Below are positions 49,266 through 59,621 of a DNA stretch of 64,000 bases, one piece after another. Within the stretch, counting starts at the first letter, position 1. Every line of letters begins with the position of its first letter. A program made the position numbers and the translations under genes. The notes below the pieces were generated by a model that searched no databases, was not told the origin of the DNA, and was given only the letters and a program-made list of their open reading frames with translations. The DNA is taken from the NCBI RefSeq assembly GCF_028745505.1, contig NZ_JAQZZL010000002.1, positions 2,046,001 to 2,110,000 of the forward strand. The letters are read 5' to 3'. Source of the DNA: Lentisphaera marina (lineage in GTDB: Bacteria; Verrucomicrobiota; Lentisphaeria; Lentisphaerales; Lentisphaeraceae).

Positions 49266-52200
49266 TTATAAAAAATAGTGTTTTAGTATTTCCGCATATA
49301 AATCGCCAGTTCGATAGCCCTCAGCTTCCGTGGCATTCAAAATTTCATCGAGTTTTGCTTCATCTTGGACACCCGGTTCACGACCTAACATGAAACTAAT
49401 AAGCTTTTTGGTAAAGGCTCGAGCCATGGGTTTTGAATGAGTACTTAAGTACTCTTTAAGCGCGCTGATATCGGTGATTTTTTGGTCGTTAATTTGCACT
49501 GGTGCCGGGGAGAACTTGTCATTGTAATGACCAATCGAATCGTATTTATCCATAATAATCGCCAAGGAATCCAAACGTTTATGGCAAGAATGACAAGCAG
49601 GATTCTTTGCGTGCACCTCTAAGCGCTCACGTAAAGTTTTGCCTCCTTCGTGATTCTCAAACTCATCGACATCGACATCCGGAGGAGAAGGTAAAGGCGA
49701 ATCGAGAATATTCTCCGAAATCCACGCAGCACGACGCAGTGGCAGAGGATCAACGCCATTACTGGTTGCTGTCAGAAAAGCTCCTGAAGTCAAGATTCCA
49801 CCACGCTCAGATTTCGAAGCATCGACCTGCATGAACACGCCTGAGTCTGGTGCATTTTTCAATGAAAAACGATAGAGTTTCATGAGATCTCTGTTCAAAA
49901 AAGCATAATCTGCATTAACCAAATCTGTGACAGGACGGTTATTGCGGAACATGTTCATCATGAACATCTCAACTTCTTGTTGCTGATAGGACTGCATGTT
50001 ATCCCTGTAGTAATTTTTGAACTTACCTTCATCTGGCAAGTTATTGTCAATTTGACCTAGAGTTAACCACTGATAAGTGAAGGCATTAGAGAAACGACGG
50101 AAACGGTCATTCTTAATTAACCAATCCCCAAAGCTCTTATGATCTTTTTTCTTTACGGCTTCCGTATATTTTTCTGCGAACTCCGCATTTGGGGCTGACT
50201 TATGAGTCACATAAGAGCTATAACGCAATTTATCTTGAAGGGTTTTGGCTGCTGAGTCAATGATTAAGAAACGCGGCGACAAAAAGAAGCTGATCATCGT
50301 ATTGCGGTAGGCATCTTCCATTTTCATTTTTTCTTTTCTTAGATCCCTGAACATGTAGGTGTAAATCACATTAAAGTTCATGCCATTAAAAGCATGCAAG
50401 TACTTAAATTTTTCTCTCACTTCCATATCGTTAATTTTCGTCCTTTCGTCAAAAGACATGGGGTTAAGTACCACATCGTAAGGACCTTCCAAAGTCATAT
50501 TAGAAAACTTAACCATCGGAAAATCATACTTTTCTTTAGTGAAGAGGGGTGTCTCTTTCTCAATATGTTTAAGTTCTAACTTATCTCCGTGTTTGTTTAA
50601 GGCACTCAGGTAGCCAATTCTTCTTAAGCTGGGTAAGCTTTTCCAATCCAGACTATAGGCCAAGGCCGATTGACGCTTAATCGTGAACTCAATAGCGTAT
50701 TCACCTTCCGATGAAATTTCGATCGTCTCTAAATACCTCAATTTGGCAAAGGGATCAGATACGCCTGGGGGCTCTAGATAAAACTTTACTGGCATGACAA
50801 GATTTTCGTTTTCCTCAAAGAATTTTTCATAGAGTGACACAAGTTCTTTACCGTACTTACTCTCGGTAATTTTACTCATATTCATATTTTCATTGCTTGC
50901 CTTAAAGCGCAAAGTATAAGTGCCAGGAGGCAAGACTCTTTCTGCTAATTCTTTGTTGACTAATTCATTATCATTATTGTCTAGATAACGATCTTGTTTC
51001 GTTTTTTTACGCTCGGTGATATCTTCGAAGTAGATCGAACTATAAAGACGGGGTTTGTATTGCGGCCATCGCAAATGGGTTTCCTCTAATTTTTTAAACT
51101 CGACACAACTGAAGCCCTGAGAAGGAAATTTCACAATCATATCGAGGGGATCAACTTGCGGACGCAAACCAATGAAACTCTGTAAGACATCGTAGAGAAT
51201 ATTGTAATAACGACTGATATAATGCGGACTCAAAATATTGCGCTGATGTGAATAATATTTGCTATCTGAATAAGATTGATACAAAGTTTTTAGCGGGTTG
51301 TACTGCTCATAATCAATATCAAACAAATCACCCATAGTATTTTGAATTTCATATGGAGTCAAAACTCGTGTGGTCATGCCTTCTTTGAGGTCATCAAACA
51401 TCATTTTAATGGAAGCTAAAACCAGTTCTTGCTCTTCTTTTTCTAAGGGAATTGAATCGGGTTCATCTTCTACCGGCGGAGGCATCTCCCCTTTATTGAT
51501 ACTGCGATAGACCTTTGCCCAGGCTTTTGAATTGAGTGACTTGGATTGCATTAATCTAGCGATATTAAAATCCCCTTCAACTTCTTTGCCTTCCGCACCA
51601 TGACAGCTCACACACTTAGTCTTGAGTGTTTCGTTAAAACTAAAGTGGCTCAATTCGCCTTTGAACATATCATTTTCTTCAGGCTGAAAAAAGTTGATCG
51701 CTTTCTCATCAAGATTAGCTTCTTCCTTCTTTACTGGCTCAACTTTTTTGACAATCACTTTAGGCTTAGGTTTTACTTCTTTTTTCTTTACAGCTTTGGG
51801 CTTATTTTTTTCTGCGAGTTCGGCCTGCTGCTGTTTCACATAATCAATAATCTCTTGATAGTAGAAGCCGAGGCCTGCTAGTACTAGCAGGCATACTAAG
51901 GTAGCAAGTGGAAATTTTTTCTTCTTTTGAATTTTAGGACGATTAGTCGGCACGCGCATTTTTTGCTTGGCTTTTATTTTCCCTTTATTCGTTTTCTTTT
52001 TTGTCTTGGTCTCTGTTGTCTGTTTTCCTACTTCTGGCGACTTATTCTCTTGAGCACTTTTTGCTTCCGAAGCTTTCGCTAGAAGTTTAGCTTTAGATTC
52101 ATTCTCTAGCGGTTTAACGCGTTTTAAATTATTGAGTTCATCCCAGTTTAAATTTTCGACACTGGCTTTGTTACCCCCATCTTGGGGAGATAAGACACGC

Positions 52201-52634
52201 GCCTCTTGTAAAGTCTGCTGAGCACTCTCTTTGGAATTCTTGTGGTCTACACTAGGTAGGTCTTCATGCAATTGAATTTTTAGATCTGAATGCCGGCTCG
52301 AATTCGTAGCTGATGACAAAGCGTTTTGTGCGATAAAATCCTTATTTTCTGTACCTGGCGTTGAGGGTACTTCTTGAATGGAAGTTAGTTCAACTGACAC
52401 CTCCCGAACACCATCAGTCTGTGCCTCACCCTCTTTCATGATCTCATCGATTTCAAATAAGGTTTGCTCTAACAATTTTTCCGTCTCGTCACCCTCTATT
52501 TTTCCTGCTGCCAAATCGGCTTCGAGCTGTTCGAGGTAGTCGAGTCTAGCTTTGAGTGTATCCTTCTGCTCGCGAGTTAAACGTAAGCCACTTTCCGGAG
52601 TATTAGCTCCCTCACTATTATCATCGATATTCAT
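49266..52634 (-). CDS. Membrane-anchored cytochrome with DUF1587/1592/1588/1585-type domains, paralogue 1
   Basis: A 1122-aa inner-membrane protein. Residues 1-235 are cytoplasmic and hydrophilic, with a conserved helical start (LTREQKDTLKARLDYLEQLE). A single membrane helix lies at about 240-262, followed by a lysine-rich periplasmic spacer. A planctomycete-type haem site CVSCHGAEG lies near 340. The long body matches DUF1587, DUF1592, DUF1588 and DUF1585, ending with a second haem motif CHSCHKRLD near 1014. Function unknown; perhaps electron transfer linked to polymer breakdown. It follows its DUF1552 partner by 6 nt. Confidence 0.85.
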   Translation of the reverse strand: MNIDDNSEGANTPESGLRLTREQKDTLKARLDYLEQLEADLAAGKIEGDETEKLLEQTLFEIDEIMKEGEAQTDGVREVSVELTSIQEVPSTPGTENKDFIAQNALSSATNSSRHSDLKIQLHEDLPSVDHKNSKESAQQTLQEARVLSPQDGGNKASVENLNWDELNNLKRVKPLENESKAKLLAKASEAKSAQENKSPEVGKQTTETKTKKKTNKGKIKAKQKMRVPTNRPKIQKKKKFPLATLVCLLVLAGLGFYYQEIIDYVKQQQAELAEKNKPKAVKKKEVKPKPKVIVKKVEPVKKEEANLDEKAINFFQPEENDMFKGELSHFSFNETLKTKCVSCHGAEGKEVEGDFNIARLMQSKSLNSKAWAKVYRSINKGEMPPPVEDEPDSIPLEKEEQELVLASIKMMFDDLKEGMTTRVLTPYEIQNTMGDLFDIDYEQYNPLKTLYQSYSDSKYYSHQRNILSPHYISRYYNILYDVLQSFIGLRPQVDPLDMIVKFPSQGFSCVEFKKLEETHLRWPQYKPRLYSSIYFEDITERKKTKQDRYLDNNDNELVNKELAERVLPPGTYTLRFKASNENMNMSKITESKYGKELVSLYEKFFEENENLVMPVKFYLEPPGVSDPFAKLRYLETIEISSEGEYAIEFTIKRQSALAYSLDWKSLPSLRRIGYLSALNKHGDKLELKHIEKETPLFTKEKYDFPMVKFSNMTLEGPYDVVLNPMSFDERTKINDMEVREKFKYLHAFNGMNFNVIYTYMFRDLRKEKMKMEDAYRNTMISFFLSPRFLIIDSAAKTLQDKLRYSSYVTHKSAPNAEFAEKYTEAVKKKDHKSFGDWLIKNDRFRRFSNAFTYQWLTLGQIDNNLPDEGKFKNYYRDNMQSYQQQEVEMFMMNMFRNNRPVTDLVNADYAFLNRDLMKLYRFSLKNAPDSGVFMQVDASKSERGGILTSGAFLTATSNGVDPLPLRRAAWISENILDSPLPSPPDVDVDEFENHEGGKTLRERLEVHAKNPACHSCHKRLDSLAIIMDKYDSIGHYNDKFSPAPVQINDQKITDISALKEYLSTHSKPMARAFTKKLISFMLGREPGVQDEAKLDEILNATEAEGYRTGDLYAEILKHYFL

Positions 52635-52640
52635 CTAATC

Positions 52641-53858
52641 TTAAGCCTTAAAAAGTTCTTCAACAATTTTCGAATCGTTCTGAAAACTGGGATTTGAAAA
52701 ACCAATTTGTTTTAAGATAGAAGAAAACATATTTGATGTAGTATAAATGTGTTCTTTACCATCTAAGCAGGCAATTGATTCTTTATGCTGGAATCCACCA
52801 CCGAAGAGGAAGGCTGGAGCACGTTTATTATCGTGATGACAGGCATTCGCCATGCCGCAGTGAAATAACACAACTGTATCATCGTAAAGCCCACCTTCTT
52901 GCAGTTTATGCAGAAAGTTTTTAACTCCCGTTAAGACTCCCGCATCAATGATTTCTAATCCACGTATGCGCTCAGAGTAATTACCATGGTGTGTATTGCC
53001 ATGATGGCCCAGTTCTACACCCGGCAAGCCTTGTTGCAATGCCCAGGGACCAAACTGTACAATAGCAATTTTTGTCTGCTCTCTTTCCAAAGCATCATAG
53101 ATTAATTGGAAATTATTATCACAAGAGGGGATCGGTTGATTTTCTTCATTTTCGGCAAAGGCTTTCTTTTGATAAGGTTTTGAGACCTTAAGCCATTTTT
53201 CACGTTCATCTAAGACCGCTAAGTGATAATCAAGCGAGGCCTTCATGGTCTCCTCTTGTGGGTTACCGCGCCAAAAACGACGTAAATTACGTGCTAAAGT
53301 CGACAAGATGTCACGCTCTCTTCTAATGCGGGCCTTATCTAAACGTGTATCAGATCGTGAAAAAAGTGTTTCATAAAGGCTGTTGGCTCCATCAATAGAA
53401 ATCATCGGTTGCTCAAAACGGTTCCAAGACATATGATTACCACTTCTATTGAGCTTATGATATAGATATTTGTGACGCGTTTCCTGAATTGATCCGTCTG
53501 CAATAACTTGATCCAAGCTCATCATCAATTTCTCTGGATAGTGCTCTCTATGCTCGTATTTCAATGCCGTAAACGTCGCATGCTGGCATTCATGTCCTCC
53601 TCCCATCCCTGGCTGAGAAATACCATCGAAATAGGTCATTTGTCCTTTAAACTCTGAAAAGTGCTCGGTCATATACTTACTAGAAGCACCGCCGTCACGA
53701 AAGTTTGGCCCATAAAGACCTAAGTCTAAATTAATAAGGACCACATTTTTTTTGAGATTAACACGCGGCTCGATTTTTTTCTTTGCCGCGAAGACTTCAC
53801 TAGGTGATAAGATTGAACTAGCTGCAAGGGATGCCAAAAATGATCTACGGTTTACCAT
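52641..53858 (-). CDS. Tat-exported DUF1552 protein, paralogue 1
   Basis: 405 aa. A twin-arginine signal (NRRSFLASLAASSILS) sends it out folded. The body has VVLINLDLGLYGPNF, GGGHECQHATFTAL, RIRRERDILSTLARNLRRFW, LGHHGNTHH and VLFHCGMANA, as in the DUF1552 family, which resembles alkaline-phosphatase/DUF1501 enzymes. Start 53858 was chosen because it aligns with the start of the paralogue at 58520; an ATG 12 nt upstream is possible. First gene of a pair. Confidence 0.88.
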   Translation of the reverse strand: MVNRRSFLASLAASSILSPSEVFAAKKKIEPRVNLKKNVVLINLDLGLYGPNFRDGGASSKYMTEHFSEFKGQMTYFDGISQPGMGGGHECQHATFTALKYEHREHYPEKLMMSLDQVIADGSIQETRHKYLYHKLNRSGNHMSWNRFEQPMISIDGANSLYETLFSRSDTRLDKARIRRERDILSTLARNLRRFWRGNPQEETMKASLDYHLAVLDEREKWLKVSKPYQKKAFAENEENQPIPSCDNNFQLIYDALEREQTKIAIVQFGPWALQQGLPGVELGHHGNTHHGNYSERIRGLEIIDAGVLTGVKNFLHKLQEGGLYDDTVVLFHCGMANACHHDNKRAPAFLFGGGFQHKESIACLDGKEHIYTTSNMFSSILKQIGFSNPSFQNDSKIVEELFKA

Positions 53859-53996
53859 TCTATATCTCACGATTTTATTTATGAATTCATTTACATAAAA
53901 TATGTATCGTAAAAAGCTTGCTGTCCTAACACAAGCAAGTTAAATAAAAATACAAATGTCGTATTTGGATAAAAATTATTCGTCTTGGGATAAGTT

Positions 53997-54033
53997 AAAA
54001 AAAATCGACAGACCTGAGACGGATCTGTCGATT
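53997..54033 (-). terminator. Rho-independent terminator after paralogue 2 operon
   Basis: On the minus strand, AATCGACAGA/TCTGTCGATT with an 11-nt loop, followed by a T run. Confidence 0.85.
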
Positions 54034-54062
54034 CATTATAAACTGCTCTGATTCAAGTCTTG

Positions 54063-57000
54063 CTAGAGCACGTAATACTTTAATATAGATGCATAGAGAT
54101 CTCCCACTCGGTAGGATTTCTCTTTTGTCTCAGCTAAAATCATATCAAGTTTAGCTTCATCTTGAACACCTGGTTCACGACCTGTCATATAACTAATGAG
54201 TTTCTTAGAGAACGCTCGTGCCATAGCTTGTGAGTAGTTCTCTAGGTATGCCTTCAATTGACTCACATCAGAAACTTTTTGATCATTGATTTTAACTGGT
54301 TCTGCGACATAATGATTATTGAGCCCTCCAATAGAATCGTATTTATCCATGAGTATGGCGAGTGAATCCAAACGCTTGTGACAGGAGTTACATGCAGGAT
54401 TTTGAGCATGAACTTCTAAACGTTCACGTAGAGTTCTTCCTGTCGAGGTATCTTCAAAATCATTGACATCCACGTCAGGGGGAGAAGGCAAGGGTGAATC
54501 GAGTATATTTTCCGATATCCATGCAGCACGTTTAATGGGTAATGGATCCACTCCATTGCCAGTGGCCGTTAAGAAGGCCGCCATACTTAAAATGCCACCA
54601 CGACCAGCCTCTTTGGCATCAACCTTAGAAAACAAGCCATCATCTGACAAATTCCCCGTGTTTAGACCATAAAAATCCATCAAACCCTTATCCATGAAAC
54701 TATAGTCGGCTTGGACCAATTCCAAGATAGGACGATTCTCACGGAACATATTTAATAAGAATAGTTCCGCTTCTTGACGCTGACGTCGTTCCATTTCATT
54801 CTTATAATAATTTCTAAATTTACCTTCATCAGGTAAATTATTATTAATCTCACCTAGTTTAAGCCATTGATAAGTAAAGGCATTAGAAAAGCGTCTAAAA
54901 TTCTTATGTTGAATCAACCAATTTCCTAGAGTCTTATAATCTTTTTTCTTTACTGTAGTCTTATACATGGCTGCGAACTCCGCAGATGGTGGCGATTTAT
55001 GAGTCATATAAGACGTGTAGCGGATTTTTTCTTCAATTGTTTTTGCCATTGAATCTAAAATGAGGAAGCGTGGCGACATAAAGAAAGTGATCATCGTATT
55101 GCGATAAGCATCTTCCATTTTCATTTTTTGTTTGCGTAAGTCCCCAAACATATAAGTGTAGATCACACTCAACTTCATACCATTAAAGGAATGGAGGTAC
55201 TTAAATTTTTCACGAACTTCCGTATCGTTAATTTTAGTTCTTTCATCAAATGACAAGGGGTTTAACTTCACATCAAAAGGACCTTCGATTTTTTGATTAG
55301 TGATTTTAACCATCGGAAAATCATATTCTTGTCTGTCTATGAAAGCTCGTGCTGCTTCACGCTCTTTTTCTCCTGCATCTTCACCATGCCGATGATAGGC
55401 AAGCATACTGCCCAAACGATTATACCCAATTAGATCTTTCCGATCGAGAGCAAACGAAACCCCCGAACGACGTTTGATTTCAAATTCAATCCCATATTCA
55501 CCTTCGGAAGAAATTTCTATTGTTTCCAAATACTTAAGTCTCGCAAATGGGTCAGCTGTTCCCGGGGGCTCTAAATAAAAACGTATCGGCATGGTAAGAT
55601 TGGGGTTGTCTTCAAACAACTGCTCATAATGAGAGGCAATGGCTTCCCCATATTTTTCTTTAGTGATCTTACTCGTAGACATATTTTCACAACTCGCTGT
55701 GAAAGTGAGGCGGTACTTACCTGGTGGCAAAGAGCGGGCCGCAAGCATTTTGTTGACTAAGTCATTTTCATTACCATCTAAGTAACGATCTTGTTTGGTT
55801 TCTTTTTTCTCTGACAGGTCCTTGAAATTCAAAGAGCAATACCACGCAGGATTATATTGCGGCCATCGCACATGAGTTACGGCTCCAAAGTTCCTTACAT
55901 GAAAAGGGGCACTCGGAAATTTAACTGATTGATTAAGAGGATCAAGTTGAGGGCGTAAGCCAATAAAACTCTGCAACATATCGTAAAGGATATTATAATA
56001 ACGGCTGAGGTAATGCGGACTTAAAATTTTGCGTTGATGAGTATAAAAGCTCTTCTCAGAATAGGAGTTATGCATATCCGCTACCGGGTTGTACTGGGCA
56101 TAATCCACATCAAACAAGTCGCCTAAAGTGTTCTGAATCTCGTAAGGAGTCATCACACGTGTTGTAACTCCTTCTTTTAGATCTTCAAACATCATTTTGA
56201 TTGATGCTAAAAGCAATTCCTGTTCTTCATTTTCTAAGGGGACTGAATCGGGTTCATCTTCTACTGGAGGAGGCATTTCACCTTTGTCGATACTACGATA
56301 GATTTTTGCCCAGTACTTTGAGTTCAATGATTTTGACGCCATCAAACGAGCAATATTAAAATCACCCTCGACTTCTTTACCCTCTGCACCGTGACAAGAA
56401 ACACATTTGTTTTTGAGAACTTCATTAAAACTCAAATGACTCAACTCCCCAGTGAATACATTTTCGTCGTTGGGTTGAAAGAAATTTTGTTGTTCCTCGG
56501 GCTCCTCTTCTTTGGGTTCTTCGACTACCGGTTTTGGCTTGGGCTTAGGTTTTGGCTTGGGCTTAGGTTTTTCTTTTTTTACTACAGGTTTCGGCTTATT
56601 TTTCTCTGCTAGTTCATCTTGTTGTTGTTTAACAAAAGCTAGGATATCTTTATAAAAAAAGGCACCCGCTGCAATAATTAGAAGTACGAGGACTTTACCT
56701 ACTGGAAACGATTTTTTCTTAACTCTACTTGGAACCTTGGTGGGTACCTTGAGCTTTTTCTTTGACTTTATTTTACCCTTGCTTTTTGATTTCGAAGGAT
56801 TTCCCGCGGATTCATTAGTCTTACGCCCTTCAAATTCTTGAGTGGGTTTTGCTTTTGAAGCTTGGCCATTACTAATATTGGCTTTTACTTGAGATTTTGC
56901 CGCAGTGAATTTCTCTTCGGCCGATTTCGGCTGAGCAGGTTTACTCTGCTGATTTGTGCTATGAGAGGAGTTTAATTTAGGTAAATCTTCCACAGCTTGA

Positions 57001-57296
57001 GGTTTCGGAGCTTGAGGAAGTTCTTCTAAATCAGTATTATTTTGGCTTTGCTCCGAACTTGCTTGGCTCTCTAAGTATTGACGTTCAAGCTCACGACCCA
57101 CTTCTAGGATAGCTTCAACTTCTGCCATCCCATGGTTAAGTAAATTTTCTGCTTGGTCTTTGGGAACGTCGCCATTGGCAATTTGCGTCTCTAAGGCCTC
57201 AAGCTCGGCTAATTTATCGCGGAGTTTCTGCTTGAGCTCAGGGCTCATCATCGGCACTGAGTTATTTGCCTCAGCACCACCATCATTATCAGTCAT
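54063..57296 (-). CDS. Membrane-anchored cytochrome with DUF1587/1592/1588/1585-type domains, paralogue 2
   Basis: 1077 aa, same plan as paralogue 1: a cytoplasmic start with the conserved helical motif (MSPELKQKLRDKLAELEALE), a membrane helix near 205-225, then an extended Lys-Pro repeat (KPKPKPKPKPKPKP), haem motif CVSCHGAEG, DUF1587-1592-1588-1585-like body and CNSCHKRLD. The Lys-Pro stretch looks like a TonB-type spacer spanning the periplasm. Function unknown. Confidence 0.85.
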   Translation of the reverse strand: MTDNDGGAEANNSVPMMSPELKQKLRDKLAELEALETQIANGDVPKDQAENLLNHGMAEVEAILEVGRELERQYLESQASSEQSQNNTDLEELPQAPKPQAVEDLPKLNSSHSTNQQSKPAQPKSAEEKFTAAKSQVKANISNGQASKAKPTQEFEGRKTNESAGNPSKSKSKGKIKSKKKLKVPTKVPSRVKKKSFPVGKVLVLLIIAAGAFFYKDILAFVKQQQDELAEKNKPKPVVKKEKPKPKPKPKPKPKPVVEEPKEEEPEEQQNFFQPNDENVFTGELSHLSFNEVLKNKCVSCHGAEGKEVEGDFNIARLMASKSLNSKYWAKIYRSIDKGEMPPPVEDEPDSVPLENEEQELLLASIKMMFEDLKEGVTTRVMTPYEIQNTLGDLFDVDYAQYNPVADMHNSYSEKSFYTHQRKILSPHYLSRYYNILYDMLQSFIGLRPQLDPLNQSVKFPSAPFHVRNFGAVTHVRWPQYNPAWYCSLNFKDLSEKKETKQDRYLDGNENDLVNKMLAARSLPPGKYRLTFTASCENMSTSKITKEKYGEAIASHYEQLFEDNPNLTMPIRFYLEPPGTADPFARLKYLETIEISSEGEYGIEFEIKRRSGVSFALDRKDLIGYNRLGSMLAYHRHGEDAGEKEREAARAFIDRQEYDFPMVKITNQKIEGPFDVKLNPLSFDERTKINDTEVREKFKYLHSFNGMKLSVIYTYMFGDLRKQKMKMEDAYRNTMITFFMSPRFLILDSMAKTIEEKIRYTSYMTHKSPPSAEFAAMYKTTVKKKDYKTLGNWLIQHKNFRRFSNAFTYQWLKLGEINNNLPDEGKFRNYYKNEMERRQRQEAELFLLNMFRENRPILELVQADYSFMDKGLMDFYGLNTGNLSDDGLFSKVDAKEAGRGGILSMAAFLTATGNGVDPLPIKRAAWISENILDSPLPSPPDVDVNDFEDTSTGRTLRERLEVHAQNPACNSCHKRLDSLAILMDKYDSIGGLNNHYVAEPVKINDQKVSDVSQLKAYLENYSQAMARAFSKKLISYMTGREPGVQDEAKLDMILAETKEKSYRVGDLYASILKYYVL

Positions 57297-57305
57297 TATT
57301 TTACC

Positions 57306-58520
57306 TTAGGCTTTAAACAGCTCAGGGATGACCTGTTTACTATTGCTAAATGTTTTGTTATTAAAACCACTCTGCTGGAGAATACTCGAGAATAAATCAC
57401 TCGTAGAATAAATGTGCTCTTTGCCATTTAAGCAGGCTACTGATTCTTTATGGGCAAAGCCACCACCAAACAAAAAGGCCGGAGCTTTTTTATTCGTATG
57501 CTTAGAAGCATCGGCAAAACCACTGTGAAACAGCACTATGGTATCATCATACAAGCCACCTTCTTTTAACTTGTGAAGGAAATTTTTAACCGCTGTTAAG
57601 ACACCTGTATCAATTGTTTCTAAAGCGTAAATACGTTCTGGGTAGCCACCGTGATGCGTGTTCCCGTGGTGACCAAGTTCAACACCCGCAAGACCTGAAT
57701 TTAAGCCCCCCGCACCAAATTCTACTAAAGCAATTTTTGTCTGCTTCTTTTCTAAGGCGTCATAAATTAATTGAAAGTTATTGTGACTGGATGGAATGGG
57801 TTGCCTCTCATCTCTTTCGCCAAAAGCTTTTTTCAAATAGGGCTTACTAACTTTGAGCCATTTTTCACGTTCATCTAAGACGGCGAGCTGATAATCGAGT
57901 GAGGCCTTCATATCTTCTTCTTGAATATTTCCGCGCCAATAACGACGAAGATTGCGCGCTAGAGTTGAAAGGATATCGCGTTCACGACGAATCCTAGCTT
58001 TCTCTAGTTTGGTGTCAGTACGAGAAAAAAGCGTCTCGTACAGTTCATTTGCTCCTTCAATTGCCGGCAAGGGTTGTTCAAACTTATTCCAAGACATGTT
58101 AGAACCACGATTAATACGATGGTAAAGAAATTTGTGTCGCGTTTCTTGAATCGAACCATCAGCAATAATCTGGTCGAGACTGATCATCTTCTTTTGAGGG
58201 TAGTGTTGGCGATCTTCGTAGGGGATCGTGGTAAAAGTTGCAGGCTGACATTCATGACTACCCCTCATACCCTTTTCAGAAATACCATCAAAGTAAGTCA
58301 TTTGACCTTTAAACTCAGAAAAAACCTCAGTCATGTACTTACAATTAGCACCATTTTCCTGGAAGTTTGGAGCATAAAGGCCGAGATCCAGGCTGATTAA
58401 TACAACATTTTTCTTCAAATTAATTCTTGGCTCAACTTTCTTACTCGCTGCCGACAACTGGCTCGCTGGAATCGTCAATCCTGCTGCACTTGATGCCAAA
58501 AAAGCTCTACGATTCATCAT
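57306..58520 (-). CDS. Tat-exported DUF1552 protein, paralogue 2
   Basis: 404 aa. Tat signal MMNRRAFLASSAAGLTIPAS, then VVLISLDLGLYAPNF, GSHECQPATFTTI, RIRRERDILSTLARNLRRYW and LGHHGNTHHGG. It is clearly paralogous to 52641-53858 and to the partial copy at the right edge. The cytochrome partner starts 9 nt downstream. 58521-58870 upstream is AT-rich and holds no gene. Confidence 0.9.
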   Translation of the reverse strand: MMNRRAFLASSAAGLTIPASQLSAASKKVEPRINLKKNVVLISLDLGLYAPNFQENGANCKYMTEVFSEFKGQMTYFDGISEKGMRGSHECQPATFTTIPYEDRQHYPQKKMISLDQIIADGSIQETRHKFLYHRINRGSNMSWNKFEQPLPAIEGANELYETLFSRTDTKLEKARIRRERDILSTLARNLRRYWRGNIQEEDMKASLDYQLAVLDEREKWLKVSKPYLKKAFGERDERQPIPSSHNNFQLIYDALEKKQTKIALVEFGAGGLNSGLAGVELGHHGNTHHGGYPERIYALETIDTGVLTAVKNFLHKLKEGGLYDDTIVLFHSGFADASKHTNKKAPAFLFGGGFAHKESVACLNGKEHIYSTSDLFSSILQQSGFNNKTFSNSKQVIPELFKA

Positions 58521-58870
58521 CTTACAATCTCCAAAAAATTACTTACCATACAGTTAAACGTATATCTAAACTATTTATTTCACAAATTAATCATTATTTA
58601 TAACATTTCCTTCAATTGATAACAATAGAAATACTTGAGTGTTACAATTTTCTTTATAAAAAACTATTAATCCCTAAAGTAGCTGTATGAAACATCAACG
58701 AAAAAAAAATCTTAGCGTTACAAAAAACTAAACAAAACTACAAACTATCTACTCTAGTCCTAAGAAGAAATGACTCCCCTGAACGAAAATATTAGACAGA
58801 AAACGCAATTATTATTTTATAAGGACTTGTTTTTTCGTATGCCTTTAAGATTAGTCAATAAGTCGAGAAA

Positions 58871-59500
58871 TTATTTCAGAATCTTAGTCAGATCTGAAAA
58901 TTTATTGAGGTAAATTAGGCCAATCCCTTTTAAGGTAGATCGATTATAAGCACAGAAGGCCACACTATTCGCCTCTGCTGCACGATAATCATTGATGGAA
59001 TCACCAATAAGAATTGTTTCAGACGCGAGATAATCATTCGAAGACAAAATATCTTCCACGAGTATGGGCTTCGCAGTGGGTGAACCATGAAAGCTCTGAA
59101 AATAAGAACTTAATTGCTGCGCTTCCGCAACTCGCTTTAGTTCAGACTCTTCAGAACCCGACGCCACATGAAAATTATAATTTTTGTAATTCTCTTTGAC
59201 CCATTTAATGGATTCGTGAATCTGTAATTTTGGGTCTACCAACTCTCGAAGAGCATAGGCGGAAAATTGCTGTGATAAGTCTTCGACTTGTTCAGAAGAG
59301 ATTGTTTCTCCAAGCATTTCCTCAAAGAACATACGAAACTTAATAAAACGCGATATTCCTCCATTCGCTTGATGATAAGCGACGAGTTCAGCAACTTTCC
59401 CGGCATCATAATGACGCAAGACATATTCAAAGGCTCGGTCTTTCACTGAGTTGGAATCAAGGATCACTCCATCCCAGTCAAAAATAATATTTTTAATCAC
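58871..59500 (-). CDS. HAD-superfamily phosphatase, phosphoglycolate-phosphatase-like
   Basis: 209 aa. HAD motifs: D8xD10 in IIFDWDGVILDSN (nucleophile and acid/base), HVASGSEESEL (motif II), a lysine in SPTAKPI (motif III) and ILIGDSINDYRAAE (motif IV). A helical cap lies at residues 17-85, so a subfamily I enzyme acting on a small phosphate ester. The substrate is not known. It lies between two cytochrome operons. Confidence 0.88.
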   Translation of the reverse strand: MIKNIIFDWDGVILDSNSVKDRAFEYVLRHYDAGKVAELVAYHQANGGISRFIKFRMFFEEMLGETISSEQVEDLSQQFSAYALRELVDPKLQIHESIKWVKENYKNYNFHVASGSEESELKRVAEAQQLSSYFQSFHGSPTAKPILVEDILSSNDYLASETILIGDSINDYRAAEANSVAFCAYNRSTLKGIGLIYLNKFSDLTKILK

Positions 59501-59621
59501 TAGCTAGCCCTCAGTCAAATTTATTGACCCAGTTTAATACTGAGAGTAGAAAGCTGCAAGAAGTCTGATAAAATAAGCTTTTTATTAAGCGTACTCCTTA
59601 CGACTCGCTCTTTAGTTCATC